NCBI RefSeq assembly: GCF_030711405.1
Contig: NZ_JAULSI010000004.1
Location: forward strand, 155,868 to 219,867
Origin: Massilia brevitalea
GTDB taxonomy: Bacteria > Pseudomonadota > Gammaproteobacteria > Burkholderiales > Burkholderiaceae_D
Length of the DNA: 64,000 nt
Direction of reading: 5' to 3'
Shown here one piece after another: positions 1 to 9,193 of this stretch. The notes under the pieces were generated by a model. It saw only the letters and a list, made by a program, of their open reading frames with translations, ran no database searches and had not been told where the DNA came from. Position numbers and translations under genes: made by a program. Every line of letters begins with the position of its first letter. Positions within the stretch are counted from its first letter, which is position 1.

Positions 1-1
1 G

Positions 2-1294
2 AGCGAAGTCGCGAAATTCTCGCAGCGCGACGCCGCCCGCCTCGATGACTACGCCAGGCAGCTCGACACCGCCGCCGACCTGCTGCGCGAACTGGTCCTG
101 CAAACGCCGCCGAACCGCGTGCAAGGCGGCTGGCTCGCCGCGCTGCCGGAACTGATCAAGGCGGGCAGGCTCGGCAACCGCATGCGCACGCTGACAATCG
201 GCGCCCTGCGCGAACTGCTCGACCTGTTCACCAAGTCCGCCGGCGACTACCTGGACGGGTGGTTCGAGAGCGCGCCGATCAAGGCGGCCTATGGTTTCGA
301 CAGCGTGGTCGGGAACTACGCCAGTCCCTACACGCCCGGCTCGGCCTATGTCCTGCTGCACCACGTCTTCGGCGAAGTCAACGGCAAGAAGGGCGCCTGG
401 GGCCACGCCATCGGCGGCATGGGCGCGATCACGCAGGCCATGGCCAGGGCGGCACAGGCGCACGGCGTCGAGATCCGGCTGAATGACGGCGTGCGCGAGG
501 TGCTGATGGAGAAGGGGCGGGCCACCGGCGTCGTCACCGCCAGGGGCGAGCGCCTCGATGCGCGCGTGGTCGTCTCGAACCTGAACCCGCGCCTGCTGTA
601 CACGAAGCTGGTAGACCAGGCCGTGCTGCCCGGCGACTTCCTGCGCCGCATGCAGGCCTGGCGCTGCGGCTCGGGCACCTTCCGCATGAACGTGGCGCTG
701 TCGGAGCTGCCCAGCTTCACATGCCTGCCCACGACCGCGGCCGCCGAGCACCACGGCAGCGGCATCATCATCGCCCCCAGCCTGCACTACATGGAACGCG
801 CCTACATGGATGCCCGCCTGGATGGCTGGTCGCGCGAGCCGATCGTCGAGATGCTGATCCCGTCCACGCTCGACCCCGGCCTGGCGCCGCCCGGCCAGCA
901 CGTGGCCAGCCTGTTCTGCCAGCACGTGGCGCCCACGCTGCCCGACGGTTCAAGCTGGGACGATCACCGCGAGCGCGTGGCCGACCTGATGATCGCCACC
1001 GTCGACCGCTGGGCGCCGAATTTCAAGCGCGCGGTGCTGGGCCGCCAGATCATGAGCCCGCTCGACCTGGAACGCAGCTTCGGCCTGGTCGGCGGCGACA
1101 TCTTCCACGGCGCCCTGGGCCTGGACCAGCTGTTCGCGGCGCGGCCGATGCTCGGGCATGCCGATTACCGCGGGCCGGTGGCCGGCCTGTACACCTGCGG
1201 CGCCGGCACCCACCCGGGCGGCGGCGTCACCGGGGCCCCGGGGCACAACGCGGCGCGCGAAGTCCTGCGCGACCTGCGCCGGCGGCGCGCATGA
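2..1294 (+). CDS. FAD-dependent phytoene-desaturase-like oxidoreductase (5' end outside window)
   Basis: The reading frame is open from the first bases, so the N-terminal FAD-binding part lies upstream of the window. About 430 C-terminal residues are visible. They carry the typical CrtI/PYROXD2-like C-terminus (YTCGAGTHPGGGVTGAPGHN), where the end of the FAD site is formed in this superfamily, and a mid-protein segment with VVSNLNPR. The family oxidises or isomerises conjugated or hydrophobic substrates using FAD; the substrate here cannot be read. The stop codon overlaps the start of the next gene (ATGA), so the two are probably translationally coupled. Carotenoid genes are not present nearby, so a general NAD(P)/FAD oxidoreductase is the safer name. 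Confidence 0.85.
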   Translation, partial: SEVAKFSQRDAARLDDYARQLDTAADLLRELVLQTPPNRVQGGWLAALPELIKAGRLGNRMRTLTIGALRELLDLFTKSAGDYLDGWFESAPIKAAYGFDSVVGNYASPYTPGSAYVLLHHVFGEVNGKKGAWGHAIGGMGAITQAMARAAQAHGVEIRLNDGVREVLMEKGRATGVVTARGERLDARVVVSNLNPRLLYTKLVDQAVLPGDFLRRMQAWRCGSGTFRMNVALSELPSFTCLPTTAAAEHHGSGIIIAPSLHYMERAYMDARLDGWSREPIVEMLIPSTLDPGLAPPGQHVASLFCQHVAPTLPDGSSWDDHRERVADLMIATVDRWAPNFKRAVLGRQIMSPLDLERSFGLVGGDIFHGALGLDQLFAARPMLGHADYRGPVAGLYTCGAGTHPGGGVTGAPGHNAAREVLRDLRRRRA

Positions 1295-3123
1295 TGCGCC
1301 GCCTCCTTGCCGCCGTCTTCCTGCTGGCTGCTGCCTGCGCGCGGGCGTCCGGCCCCGCCGCCGACCTGGTCTACCGCAACGGCGTCGTCTACACCGTCGA
1401 CGGCAAGGACAGCGTACACCGGGCATTGGCCGTGCGCGCCGGGCGCATCGCCCATGTCGGCAGCGATGCCGGCGCCATGGCCCTGGCCGGCAAGCGCACT
1501 CGCGTCATCGACCTGCATGGCCGCATGCTGATGCCCGGCCTGGTCGACGCCCACATGCATCCGCAATCCGGCGGCAGCCGCCTGCTCAACTGCAGCCTCG
1601 ATTACCAGCGCCTGACCGTGCCGCAGTTCCAGGCGCGTATCCAGGCCTGCATCGACCGCGACAAGGCCCAGCCGCCGGACCGGCCGCTATTGGTGGTCAA
1701 CTGGTTCCAGCAAGGGATGGAGCCAGCCGGCGCCGGCACCACGGCGGCCACCCTCGACGCGCTGGAAACGGACCGCCCGCTCATCGTGCGTTCTTCGTTC
1801 GGCCATTCGGTGCAGCTCAATTCGCGCGCCATCGCCCTGGCCGGCATCGGCCGCGATACCCCCGACCCGGTGGGCGGCAAGATCGTGCGCGACGCCGGAG
1901 GCGACGCCACCGGCCTGCTGGAAGACGCGGCCCAGGACCTGGCGATGCGCTTCGTGCCCGTGCTGAACGCACAGGAAAACCTGGCTGCATCCGGTGCGGC
2001 GTTGAAGGCGATGCGGCGCCAGGGCATCACCAGCTTCCTCGATGCCTGGACCGACCCGGAAACCATGAGCGCCTTTGCGGCGCTGCAGCGCCGGGGCAAG
2101 CTGACCGCGCGCGCCCACTTCGCGGTACTGGTCGACCTCGACCAAGGCGCCACGCCGCAGCGCGCCGTCGCCGACCTGCTGCGCCAGCAGGGGCAGTTCG
2201 ATCAAGGGGCAACGCGGGCGGCGCCGTCGATGCAGGTGCGCCACGCCAAGCTGTTCATGGACGGTGTGATCGCCGCGCCCGCGTTCACCGGCGCCATGCT
2301 CGAACCCTACCTCGGGAACCGGGGCAGCGCGCAGCAGCCGGACTGGCAGCCCGGTGCGAGCAAGGGGCCGCCGAGCTACTTTTCGGCGCCGGCCCTGCGC
2401 AGCACGCTGGCGGAACTGGCACGGGCGCGCATCGATCCGCATATCCACGCCGACGGCGACCGCGCGGTACGCGAATCGCTGGACGCCATCGCAGCCCTGC
2501 GCGCGCGCCCGGAAGGGAAGGACGTGCGGCCGGCGCTGGCGCATGCCGAGATCGTCGACCCTGCCGACTACCCGCGCTTCGCCCAGCTCGGCGTTGCGCC
2601 GGTACTTTCCTTCCAGTGGGCCAAGCCGGCGCCGGACACGGTCGGCGCACTGCGCGACTATCTCGGCCCGGCGCGTTACGCCAGGGTCGAACCGCAGGCC
2701 GTGCTGCAGCAGGCAGGGGCGCGGGTTGCCTACGGCAGCGACTGGCCGGTCGATCCGCTCGACGCCTGGTTCGCGCTGAAGGTGGCGGTGACCCGCAGCG
2801 CCGCGCCGGATGCCGGCCCGGAGTACGCCGGGCGCCTGACGGCCCAGCCGGGCATGACGCGCGCCGCCGTGCTGCGCGCCGCCACCGTCGACGCGGCCTG
2901 GACGCTGCGCCAGGAAGCGCTGACCGGCTCGCTGGAACCCGGCAAGCTGGCCGACCTGGTCGTCCTCGACCGCAACGTCCTGACCGTCCTGGAAGACGAT
3001 ATCGCCAGGGTCAAGGTCTTGCAGACCGTCGTCGGCGGCAAGGTGGTGTACGAGGCCCGAGACCTGGGGCGCAAACCGGCGCAGTCCGGCAACGGTGCGG
3101 GGGGCTGTGTGATCGGATGCTAG
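1291..3123 (+). CDS. Exported amidohydrolase (YtcJ-like, amidohydrolase 3 family)
   Basis: A 610-aa protein starting at the ATG that overlaps the upstream stop codon. The N-terminus MMRRLLAAVFLLAAACARAS is a secretion signal; the cysteine at 16 may be lipidated but the lipobox is not canonical. Metal-binding H88-x-H90 sits in VDAHMHPQSGG. A second HIHADGDRA segment and the family's GSDWPVDPLDAW motif follow, and the C-terminus returns to the composite beta-sandwich (GKLADLVVLDRN). These features match YtcJ-type metal-dependent hydrolases of unknown substrate. It is a full-length family member. Coupling to the FAD oxidoreductase suggests a common pathway, but none is recognisable. Confidence 0.88.
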   Translation: MMRRLLAAVFLLAAACARASGPAADLVYRNGVVYTVDGKDSVHRALAVRAGRIAHVGSDAGAMALAGKRTRVIDLHGRMLMPGLVDAHMHPQSGGSRLLNCSLDYQRLTVPQFQARIQACIDRDKAQPPDRPLLVVNWFQQGMEPAGAGTTAATLDALETDRPLIVRSSFGHSVQLNSRAIALAGIGRDTPDPVGGKIVRDAGGDATGLLEDAAQDLAMRFVPVLNAQENLAASGAALKAMRRQGITSFLDAWTDPETMSAFAALQRRGKLTARAHFAVLVDLDQGATPQRAVADLLRQQGQFDQGATRAAPSMQVRHAKLFMDGVIAAPAFTGAMLEPYLGNRGSAQQPDWQPGASKGPPSYFSAPALRSTLAELARARIDPHIHADGDRAVRESLDAIAALRARPEGKDVRPALAHAEIVDPADYPRFAQLGVAPVLSFQWAKPAPDTVGALRDYLGPARYARVEPQAVLQQAGARVAYGSDWPVDPLDAWFALKVAVTRSAAPDAGPEYAGRLTAQPGMTRAAVLRAATVDAAWTLRQEALTGSLEPGKLADLVVLDRNVLTVLEDDIARVKVLQTVVGGKVVYEARDLGRKPAQSGNGAGGCVIGC

Positions 3124-3160
3124 ACTTCGCGTTCAGCTCACTCGCATCCAAGGAGCCGTT

Positions 3161-4843
3161 TTGCGCTTTCGTCTTTCCTTCTCTTTCCTCTTCCTGTTCA
3201 TTCTTGCCCTGGCGGGCCCGGTCCATGCCCTGCCTGCCGCGCCCGACACCGAGGCGCCCGCAGCCGAAACAGTCCACCCCGACCCGCTGCGCCGCGAAAC
3301 GCCGCGTTCGATGGTGTCGGGCCTGATCGAAGCCCTGGCCGAACTCGACTACGACCGCGCCGCCCAGTACTTCGATATGCCGGCCGCCACCAGCAACCGC
3401 CAGCGCATGAACGCGGTCAGCCAGGCGCGCGCCTTCCATGCGCTGCTCGACAATGGCGGCTCGCTGAAACCCTTTGCCACGCTGTCGAACCAGGCCAGCG
3501 GGCGCGTCGACGACGACCTGCCGCTGGACCAGGAAAACATCGGCGAAGTCACGGTGCAGGACAAGAAGACCCCGGTCCTGATCACCCGCTCCGAGGTCGA
3601 CGGCCAGCAGGTCTGGCGCATCTCGTCGGCCACGCTCGGCCAGATCGCCGCCGCCACACGCCGCGTCCCCGCCGGCGCAACGGGCGAAACAGCGCCGCAG
3701 GACGAATATTTGGTGGCCGGCGCGCCGGTGAAGGACTGGGGCATGCTGCTCGGCCTGGGCGTGATGGTCTTCGGCGGCCTGTGGCTGGTGTCGGCGCTGG
3801 TGGTGGCCGCCATGCGCCGCCTGGTGACCGACTCCGCGGCCAGCGGCATCTACCGCTTCTTCGAGGCGGCGCTGCCGCCGGCCAGCCTGCTGCTGGCGGT
3901 GGCCGTCTTCTACACCTGGGCCGAGCGCCTGCCGGTGGCCATCGTCGCGCGCCAGACCCTGCTGCGCTATACCGGCATCGTCACCGTCATCGCCCTGGTC
4001 TGGTTCGGGCTGCGCCTGGTCGACGCCATATCGGAACTGGTGATCGCGCGCATGCAGCGGCGCCAGCGGCGTCAGATCGTCTCGGTGGTCACGCTGCTGC
4101 GCCGCACCGTGAAGATCCTGCTGCTGGTGTTCTCCGGTATCGGTATCCTCGACACCTTCGGCATCGACGTCACCACCGGCATCGCGGCCCTCGGTATCGG
4201 CGGTATCGCGCTGGCGCTGGGCGCCCAGAAGACCGTGGAAAACCTGGTCGGCAGCGTGACCGTGATCGCCGACCGGCCGCTGCAGGTGGGCGACTTCATC
4301 AAGGTGGGCGACGTGGTCGGCACCGTGGAAGACGTCGGCATCCGCTCGACCCGCATCCGCACCCTGGAGCGCACCATCGTCACCATCCCGAACGGCGATT
4401 TGTCGGCGCGCCAGATCGAGAACTTCGCCGCGCGCGACCGCTTCCTGTTCAATCCGACCATCGCCGTGACGTATGCCACTTCGTCGGCCCAGTTGCAGGA
4501 AGCGCTCGCCATCGTGCGCGGCGTGCTGGCGGACGAAGAAAAGATCGCCGAAAGCTGGCGCGCGCGCCTGGGCGGGATTACCGACCGCGCCTTCAACATC
4601 GACGTGTTTTCGTACATCGACACGGCCGAGTTCGACGTCCAGGTGGCGGTGCGCGAGAACCTGCTGTTCACGATCTACCAGCGGCTGGAGGCGGCGGGCA
4701 TCCGGCTGGCCCATCCGAGCCAGACCGTCGTGTTCCAGGGCGACGGCCAGGGGAAGACCGAGGACGGGCAGGGTGCGCGCGCCGAGCACGATGCGGGCAG
4801 CGCGCGGCCGCGTCTGGAGAAGGAAGAGCGGCCGGGCCGCTAG
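3161..4843 (+). CDS. MscS-family mechanosensitive ion channel
   Basis: A 560-aa inner-membrane protein with a TTG start, chosen because AGGAG lies five bases upstream and the first 23 residues form a signal peptide (ending PVHA). A periplasmic domain of about 160 residues follows. Hydrophobic segments at roughly 190-215, 235-260 and 265-290 precede the MscS pore helix and beta domain (IGIGGIALALGAQKTVENLV, then DRPLQVGDFIKVGDVVGTVE and TIVTIPNGDL). This core is diagnostic of the family, which opens on membrane tension to release solutes during hypo-osmotic shock. The C-terminal tail is charged and low-complexity. It is a single gene between unrelated neighbours. Confidence 0.93.
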   Translation: MRFRLSFSFLFLFILALAGPVHALPAAPDTEAPAAETVHPDPLRRETPRSMVSGLIEALAELDYDRAAQYFDMPAATSNRQRMNAVSQARAFHALLDNGGSLKPFATLSNQASGRVDDDLPLDQENIGEVTVQDKKTPVLITRSEVDGQQVWRISSATLGQIAAATRRVPAGATGETAPQDEYLVAGAPVKDWGMLLGLGVMVFGGLWLVSALVVAAMRRLVTDSAASGIYRFFEAALPPASLLLAVAVFYTWAERLPVAIVARQTLLRYTGIVTVIALVWFGLRLVDAISELVIARMQRRQRRQIVSVVTLLRRTVKILLLVFSGIGILDTFGIDVTTGIAALGIGGIALALGAQKTVENLVGSVTVIADRPLQVGDFIKVGDVVGTVEDVGIRSTRIRTLERTIVTIPNGDLSARQIENFAARDRFLFNPTIAVTYATSSAQLQEALAIVRGVLADEEKIAESWRARLGGITDRAFNIDVFSYIDTAEFDVQVAVRENLLFTIYQRLEAAGIRLAHPSQTVVFQGDGQGKTEDGQGARAEHDAGSARPRLEKEERPGR

Positions 4844-4913
4844 CACGGGCGTCTGCACGCCGCGCGCGGAGCGGTTATCATGTTTGTCTCAACCACCACA
4901 GGATTGACATGCC

Positions 4914-6359
4914 ATGACCACGTCCAGCTATCCCGATACCCGCCTCCTCATCGCCAACGAATGGGTCGACGCCACTGGCGGCAAGACCATCCCGGTGCTC
5001 AACCCGGCTACCGGGCAGGAAATCGGCACCGTGGCGCATGCAGCGATCGCCGACCTGGACCGCGCCCTGGCCGCCGCCCAGAAGGGTTTTGAAACCTGGC
5101 GCGACGTGCCGGCCGCCGAGCGCGCCGCCGCCATGCGCCGCGCCGCCAACCTGCTGCGCGAACGCGCCGGCGACATCGCCCGCCTTCTTACCCAGGAGCA
5201 GGGCAAGCCCCTGGCCGAAGCCAAAGGCGAGGCCCTGGCCGGCGCCGAGATCATCGACTGGTTCGCCGCCGAAGGCATGCGCGTGTATGGCCGCATCGTC
5301 CCGTCGCGCAACCCGAAGGCCCAGCAGCTGGTGCTGAAGGAACCGGTCGGCCCTGTCGCCGCCTTCACCCCATGGAACTTCCCGATCAACCAGATCGTGC
5401 GCAAGCTGTCGGCGGCGCTGGCCACCGGCTGCTCGTTCCTGTGCAAGGCGCCGGAAGAGACCCCGGCCTCGCCGGCCGCGTTGCTGCAGTGCTTCGTCGA
5501 CGCCGGCGTGCCGCCGGGCGTGGTCGGCCTGGTGTTCGGCGACCCCGCTGAAATCTCGGGCTACCTGATCCCGCACCCGGTCATCCGCAAGGTCACCTTC
5601 ACCGGCTCGACCCCGGTCGGCAAGCAACTGGCTGCCCTGGCCGGCGCCCACATGAAGCGCGCCACCATGGAACTGGGCGGCCACGCACCGGTGATCATCG
5701 CCGAGGATGCCGACGTCGCCCTGGCCGTGAAAGCCGCCGGCGCCGCCAAGTTCCGGAATGCCGGCCAGGTCTGCATCTCGCCGACCCGCTTCCTGGTGCA
5801 TAACGCGATCAAGGAAGAATTCACGCGCGCCTTCGTGCAGCATGCCGAAGGCCTGAAGATGGGCGACGGCCTGCAAGAAGGCACGACCCTGGGGCCGCTC
5901 GCCAATGCGCGCCGCCTGACGGCCATGGCCAAGGTGGTCGAGGATGCGCAAGCCAAGGGCGCCACCGTGGCGCTGGGCGGCAAGCGCTTCGGCGAGACCG
6001 GCAACTTCTTCTCGCCGACCATCCTGTCCGACGTGCCTTTGGAGGCGAGCGTGTTCAACGACGAGCCGTTTGGCCCGGTGGCGGCGATCCGCGGCTTCGA
6101 CAGCCTGGAAGACGCGATCCTTGAAGCCAACCGCCTGCCGTATGGCCTGGCCGGTTATGCCTTTACGCGCTCGATCAAGAATGCCCAGCTGTTGATGAAC
6201 CGCGTCGAAGTCGGCATGCTGTGGATTAACCAGCCGGCCACGCCGAGCGCCGAGCTGCCCTTCGGCGGCATCAAGGATTCGGGCTACGGTTCGGAAGGCG
6301 GCCCGGAGGCGCTGGAGTCCTACCTGAACACCAAGGCGGTGTCGATGGTCGGCGTCTAA
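4914..6359 (+). CDS. NAD(P)-dependent aldehyde dehydrogenase, succinate-semialdehyde dehydrogenase type
   Basis: A 481-aa aldehyde dehydrogenase of normal length. Visible signatures are [10 protein letters not shown] (cofactor region), [11 protein letters not shown], the general-base glutamate in [10 protein letters not shown], and the catalytic cysteine in [14 protein letters not shown]. The closest pattern is the GabD-like succinate-semialdehyde / 2-oxoglutarate-semialdehyde group, which makes succinate or 2-oxoglutarate from the semialdehyde in the cytosol. The locus is too far from the pectin genes to assign it to that pathway; a dedicated KGSADH-like enzyme exists at 56284-57861. It is followed by a clear rho-independent terminator. 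Substrate assignment is inference. Confidence 0.87.
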   Translation: MTTSSYPDTRLLIANEWVDATGGKTIPVLNPATGQEIGTVAHAAIADLDRALAAAQKGFETWRDVPAAERAAAMRRAANLLRERAGDIARLLTQEQGKPLAEAKGEALAGAEIIDWFAAEGMRVYGRIVPSRNPKAQQLVLKEPVGPVAAFTPWNFPINQIVRKLSAALATGCSFLCKAPEETPASPAALLQCFVDAGVPPGVVGLVFGDPAEISGYLIPHPVIRKVTFTGSTPVGKQLAALAGAHMKRATMELGGHAPVIIAEDADVALAVKAAGAAKFRNAGQVCISPTRFLVHNAIKEEFTRAFVQHAEGLKMGDGLQEGTTLGPLANARRLTAMAKVVEDAQAKGATVALGGKRFGETGNFFSPTILSDVPLEASVFNDEPFGPVAAIRGFDSLEDAILEANRLPYGLAGYAFTRSIKNAQLLMNRVEVGMLWINQPATPSAELPFGGIKDSGYGSEGGPEALESYLNTKAVSMVGV

Positions 6360-6372
6360 GCCGTTCGTCACG

Positions 6373-6398
6373 AAGGCCGGTGCGAACCGGCCTTTTTC
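6373..6398 (+). terminator. Rho-independent terminator of the aldehyde dehydrogenase gene
   Basis: A 9-bp perfect stem (AAGGCCGGT / ACCGGCCTT) with a GCGA loop is followed by five T residues, starting 14 bases after the stop codon. A degraded copy of the same sequence, without an intact left arm, lies at about 6623-6645. Confidence 0.88.
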
Positions 6399-6700
6399 AA
6401 TTGGAGAGAAAGAACATGGTACGCGAGAGTGCGGCGCTGCCGATTGAAGCCGGTAGGGTGGACTCCTGAGTCCACGCGGTAGCACCGTAGCATATCGAAA
6501 CGCGTACCCTGGCCCTGGGATGCATTCTGCAACGATGTTCGCAAGCACCGCAGTGTGCCGAGGCACGACCGCGTGGACTCAGGAGTCCACCCTACGGACC
6601 ACTGTATTTAACTGAACGGCATGACGGCGCGAACCGGCCTTTTTTCTAGAAAGAGATATATATGGTAATCGAGAGTGCGGAGCTGTTGATCAAGGAAGGC
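6375..6700. repeat. Direct duplication (about 75 bp) flanking a palindromic repeat
   Basis: The stretch 6375-6452 (terminator right arm, leader, ATG and first codons) reappears in diverged form at 6623-6700, where it forms the leader and first codons of the ABM gene. The upstream copy would encode MVRESAALPIEAG and then stops; the downstream gene begins MVIESAELLIKEG. The roughly 170 bp between the copies hold an inverted repeat (see next entry). This looks like a decayed second copy of the gene start rather than a transposase target duplication, which would be much shorter. Confidence 0.7.
6453..6595. repeat. REP-like inverted repeat pair, ACTCCTGAGT variant
   Basis: A 28-bp sequence at 6453-6480 is repeated as a perfect reverse complement at 6568-6595. 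Each arm is itself a palindrome: GTAGGGTGG, then ACTCCTGAGT, then CCACG. The outer GTAGGGTGG/CCAC bases are shared with the repeats at 30186-30209 and 50323-50428, but the inner ten bases differ. No coding frame runs through it. Confidence 0.85.
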
Positions 6701-6961
6701 ATGGAAGCCGAATTCGAAGCCGGCGTGCGCCAGGCGACGCCGCTGTTCCAGCGTGCGCGCGGCTGCCATGGCATGTGGCTGGAACGCGGCGTGGAAAACC
6801 CGCGCGCCTACCGCCTGCTGGTGCGCTGGGAGACGGTGGAGGACCATAATGTCCACTTCCGCGGCAGCGATGATTTCCAGGAATGGCGCCGCCTGGTCGG
6901 CGATTGCTTCGACGGCGCCCCCAGCGTCAGCCACCTGGAAACGGTGCTCGAAGGTTTTTGA
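6662..6961 (+). CDS. Antibiotic-biosynthesis-monooxygenase (ABM) domain protein
   Basis: A 99-aa single-domain protein. The pattern of an N-terminal beta strand (VIESAELLIKEG), a helix, GCHGMWLERGVENPRAYRLL and VRWETVEDHNVHFRGSDDF matches the ABM ferredoxin-like fold: small dimeric oxygenases or ligand-binding proteins acting on quinone-like or heme-like substrates. The specific substrate is not visible. The first codons are duplicated upstream (6416-6455). The SRAP gene follows 13 bases downstream, probably on the same mRNA. Family confidence is good, function is open. Confidence 0.83.
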   Translation: MVIESAELLIKEGMEAEFEAGVRQATPLFQRARGCHGMWLERGVENPRAYRLLVRWETVEDHNVHFRGSDDFQEWRRLVGDCFDGAPSVSHLETVLEGF

Positions 6962-6974
6962 GGTGTAACCCGTC

Positions 6975-7664
6975 ATGTGCGTCAACTACCGTCCGCCCAC
7001 GCCCGAGGAATTCGGCAAGCTGGGCGCTTTCAGCGAGCTGCCTGCCGACTGGCGCTGGCCGGAAGAAACCTGGAAGGATTACGTCGCGCCCATCGTGCGC
7101 CGGGGTGAGCATGGCCGGCCGCAGGCTTGCCTGGCCAGCTACGGCATGGTCCCGCGGCGCCAGATTCCGCCGGATATCAAACCCTTCGACACCATGAATG
7201 CGCGCGCCGAGTCGCTGGTCGAGCGCCGTTCGTTTGCGCCGGCCTGGCGCCGCCTGCAGTTGTGCGCGGTGCCGATGGCCTGGTTCTACGAACCCTGCTA
7301 CGAGAGCGGGCGCGCGGTGCGCCATGCGATCGGCATGGCGGACGAATCGCTGTTCTACGTGGCCGGATTGTGGCGCGACTGGCCGGAGGCGGAAGGCAGC
7401 GTTGCGTCCTCGTTCACCCAGATCACCATCAACGCCGACGACCATCCGCTGATGAACCGCATGCACAAGCCGGGCGACGAAAAGCGTTCGCTGGTGATCC
7501 TGCCGCACGAGGACGTCGAGGACTGGCTGATGTGCCGCAGCATGGACATGGCCCACACTTTCCTGCGCCATTATCCCGCCGAGCGCATGCGCGACTGGCC
7601 GGCGGCGCCGGCGCCGGTGCGCCGCAAACCGCCCGAGCCCTCGCCGAATCTCGAACTGTTCTGA
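6975..7664 (+). CDS. SOS-response-associated peptidase (SRAP/YedK/HMCES family)
   Basis: A 229-aa protein starting MCVNYRPP. Cys2 becomes the N-terminal residue after Met removal and forms a thiazolidine crosslink to abasic sites in single-stranded DNA in this family. Other family marks are the NARAES segment, the glutamate in WFYEPCYE, and ADDHPLMNRMHKPG, the version of the catalytic histidine loop found in one subgroup that replaces the usual HDRMP. The protein shields abasic lesions at replication forks. It may be cotranscribed with the ABM gene. No LexA box was recognised upstream. Confidence 0.88.
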   Translation: MCVNYRPPTPEEFGKLGAFSELPADWRWPEETWKDYVAPIVRRGEHGRPQACLASYGMVPRRQIPPDIKPFDTMNARAESLVERRSFAPAWRRLQLCAVPMAWFYEPCYESGRAVRHAIGMADESLFYVAGLWRDWPEAEGSVASSFTQITINADDHPLMNRMHKPGDEKRSLVILPHEDVEDWLMCRSMDMAHTFLRHYPAERMRDWPAAPAPVRRKPPEPSPNLELF

Positions 7665-7679
7665 ACGAGAACGGCCGGC

Positions 7680-9179
7680 CTACTGGTTCGCCATCTGCAC
7701 CACCACCAGCCTGCCGCCCGGCTCGCGCGACATCAGCAGCTGCTTGCCGTCCTCGAGCGCGACCTTGCCGCCGACCGGCACCGGGGTCTTGGCGGGCAGT
7801 TCCATCAAGTCCGGCATGCCCTCGTTCACCAGGAACCAGGCGCCCTGGTGCAGGACGAAATAACCGACCCGCTTTTTCTGGGCCTCGGTGATCTTTTCGT
7901 TCGGGACGATGTTGCGGTTGGTATGCCACTGGAACAGCGACTGGCCGGAGTACACCATCAGGCGGTGGTTGTCGGGCCGGAAGCTGCCTTCGCGCTGCGA
8001 CGAATACAGATTCAGGACCGGCAGCGGGCCGGAAAACGCGGTGCCGCAGAACGGGCAGCGCGGCTTGGCCTTGTTGTCGAACACGTACCAGCCCTGTTCG
8101 CAGGCCGTGTTCGGGCAGGGCTGGAGCAAATCGACGGTTTTCACCAGGGCGGTTTCCCAGTCGTCGGCGCTGGGCCGCAGGCTGGGGTTGTGCAGGCCGT
8201 CGATGAAGGCCTTGGTAAAGAGTTCGCCCAGGTAGGGGCCGACGATCCCGAACGGCATCTTCGCCGTGTCCTTCCAAGGCAGTTCCGCCGGCTTGACGTT
8301 GGCCAGCTTGATGCGGTTCGAGGCGTCGGTCGGGTGCTCGACGAACAGCGCGCGCTCGCCCATCGACAGTTCCTCGTCGCGCTGCGGGTCGTTCAGGTCG
8401 TGGACCTTGTCGCCGCGCAGCGGATGGCGCAGCAGCAGGTACATGTAGACCAGCACCGCCAGCGCGTGGCGGTCGGTGGCGATCGATGGCAGCTTGCGCT
8501 GCGGGTCGTCGCGCTTCAGGTGCGCGGTGGCCACGCATTCCGGCGCGATGAAGTCCGGCGTGCCGACCACGTCGGGCGGATACTTGCCCGGCACGACCAG
8601 GCCGTCGATGTCGATCAGGCAGGCGCGCCCGGTGGACGGGTCGATCAGCACGTTGCGGTAGCTGAGGTCCGAGTGCGCCAGGCCGGCCGAGTGCATGCGG
8701 CGCACGGCGCGCGCGATCTGCAGGCACAGTTTAATCTGCAGCATCCAGTTGCCGAGCTCGCGCTGGTCGATGAACTTGTTGCGGTTCGACGGCGAGGCGA
8801 ACCACTTGCCTTCCTTTTCGCGCCCTTTAATGGCCAGCATGTCGTTGTTGCGCGAGCCATGCTTGAAGAAGAATTCCGGGGCATAGAAGGGCACGACCAC
8901 GCCCAGCCGCCCGTTGTGCTCGACCATCGCCGTCGGCCAGCAGAACAGGTTCTTCCAGTAGTCGCCGCCGATCTGGTTGAAGATGCGGTCGCGGTAGACG
9001 GTGGTGATGACCGACAGGCGCTCGCGCGTTGCGGCGTCGGCGCTGCCGCGGAAGAAGGCTACGACGTAGTCCCTGTTCGGCGAAAAGTAGACGTCCTTCA
9101 TGCCGCCGGACGCCTTGATTTCGTCGATGAACTGGACGGTGCTGCCGTCGGCTGCGGTCAAGGTGACAGTGTTTGCCAT
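7680..9179 (-). CDS. YegI-like protein kinase with zinc ribbon, last gene of the Ter operon
   Basis: A 499-aa protein. The kinase fold is visible from HSDLSYRN (169-176, the HxDLxxxN catalytic loop), LIDIDG (188-193, in place of DFG) and GTPDFIAPEC (206-215). A glycine-rich loop is suggested at 25-32. The strand that should carry the ATP-anchoring lysine reads YVVAFFRG, with no lysine. A four-cysteine zinc ribbon (C355, C360, C375, C378) follows, then a C-terminal segment that resembles an FHA-type beta sandwich. Kinase, PP2C phosphatase and vWA protein form the known TerY-P phosphorylation triad (compare E. coli yegI-yegK-yegL). It starts 14 bases after the phosphatase gene. Activity is inferred. 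Confidence 0.82.
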   Translation of the reverse strand: MANTVTLTAADGSTVQFIDEIKASGGMKDVYFSPNRDYVVAFFRGSADAATRERLSVITTVYRDRIFNQIGGDYWKNLFCWPTAMVEHNGRLGVVVPFYAPEFFFKHGSRNNDMLAIKGREKEGKWFASPSNRNKFIDQRELGNWMLQIKLCLQIARAVRRMHSAGLAHSDLSYRNVLIDPSTGRACLIDIDGLVVPGKYPPDVVGTPDFIAPECVATAHLKRDDPQRKLPSIATDRHALAVLVYMYLLLRHPLRGDKVHDLNDPQRDEELSMGERALFVEHPTDASNRIKLANVKPAELPWKDTAKMPFGIVGPYLGELFTKAFIDGLHNPSLRPSADDWETALVKTVDLLQPCPNTACEQGWYVFDNKAKPRCPFCGTAFSGPLPVLNLYSSQREGSFRPDNHRLMVYSGQSLFQWHTNRNIVPNEKITEAQKKRVGYFVLHQGAWFLVNEGMPDLMELPAKTPVPVGGKVALEDGKQLLMSREPGGRLVVVQMANQ

Positions 9180-9193
9180 GGGTCTTGTCTCGA

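Noticed and set aside
3011..4858. 615-aa reading frame antisense to the MscS gene
   Set aside because: Its codon positions follow the third-base GC of the real gene, the product is Arg/His/Gln-rich low-complexity sequence without motifs, and the + strand frame has a clear channel fold.
6416..6469. Short frame MVRESAALPIEAG as a leader peptide
   Set aside because: It is a diverged copy of the ABM gene start and runs into the palindromic repeat; no independent evidence for translation.
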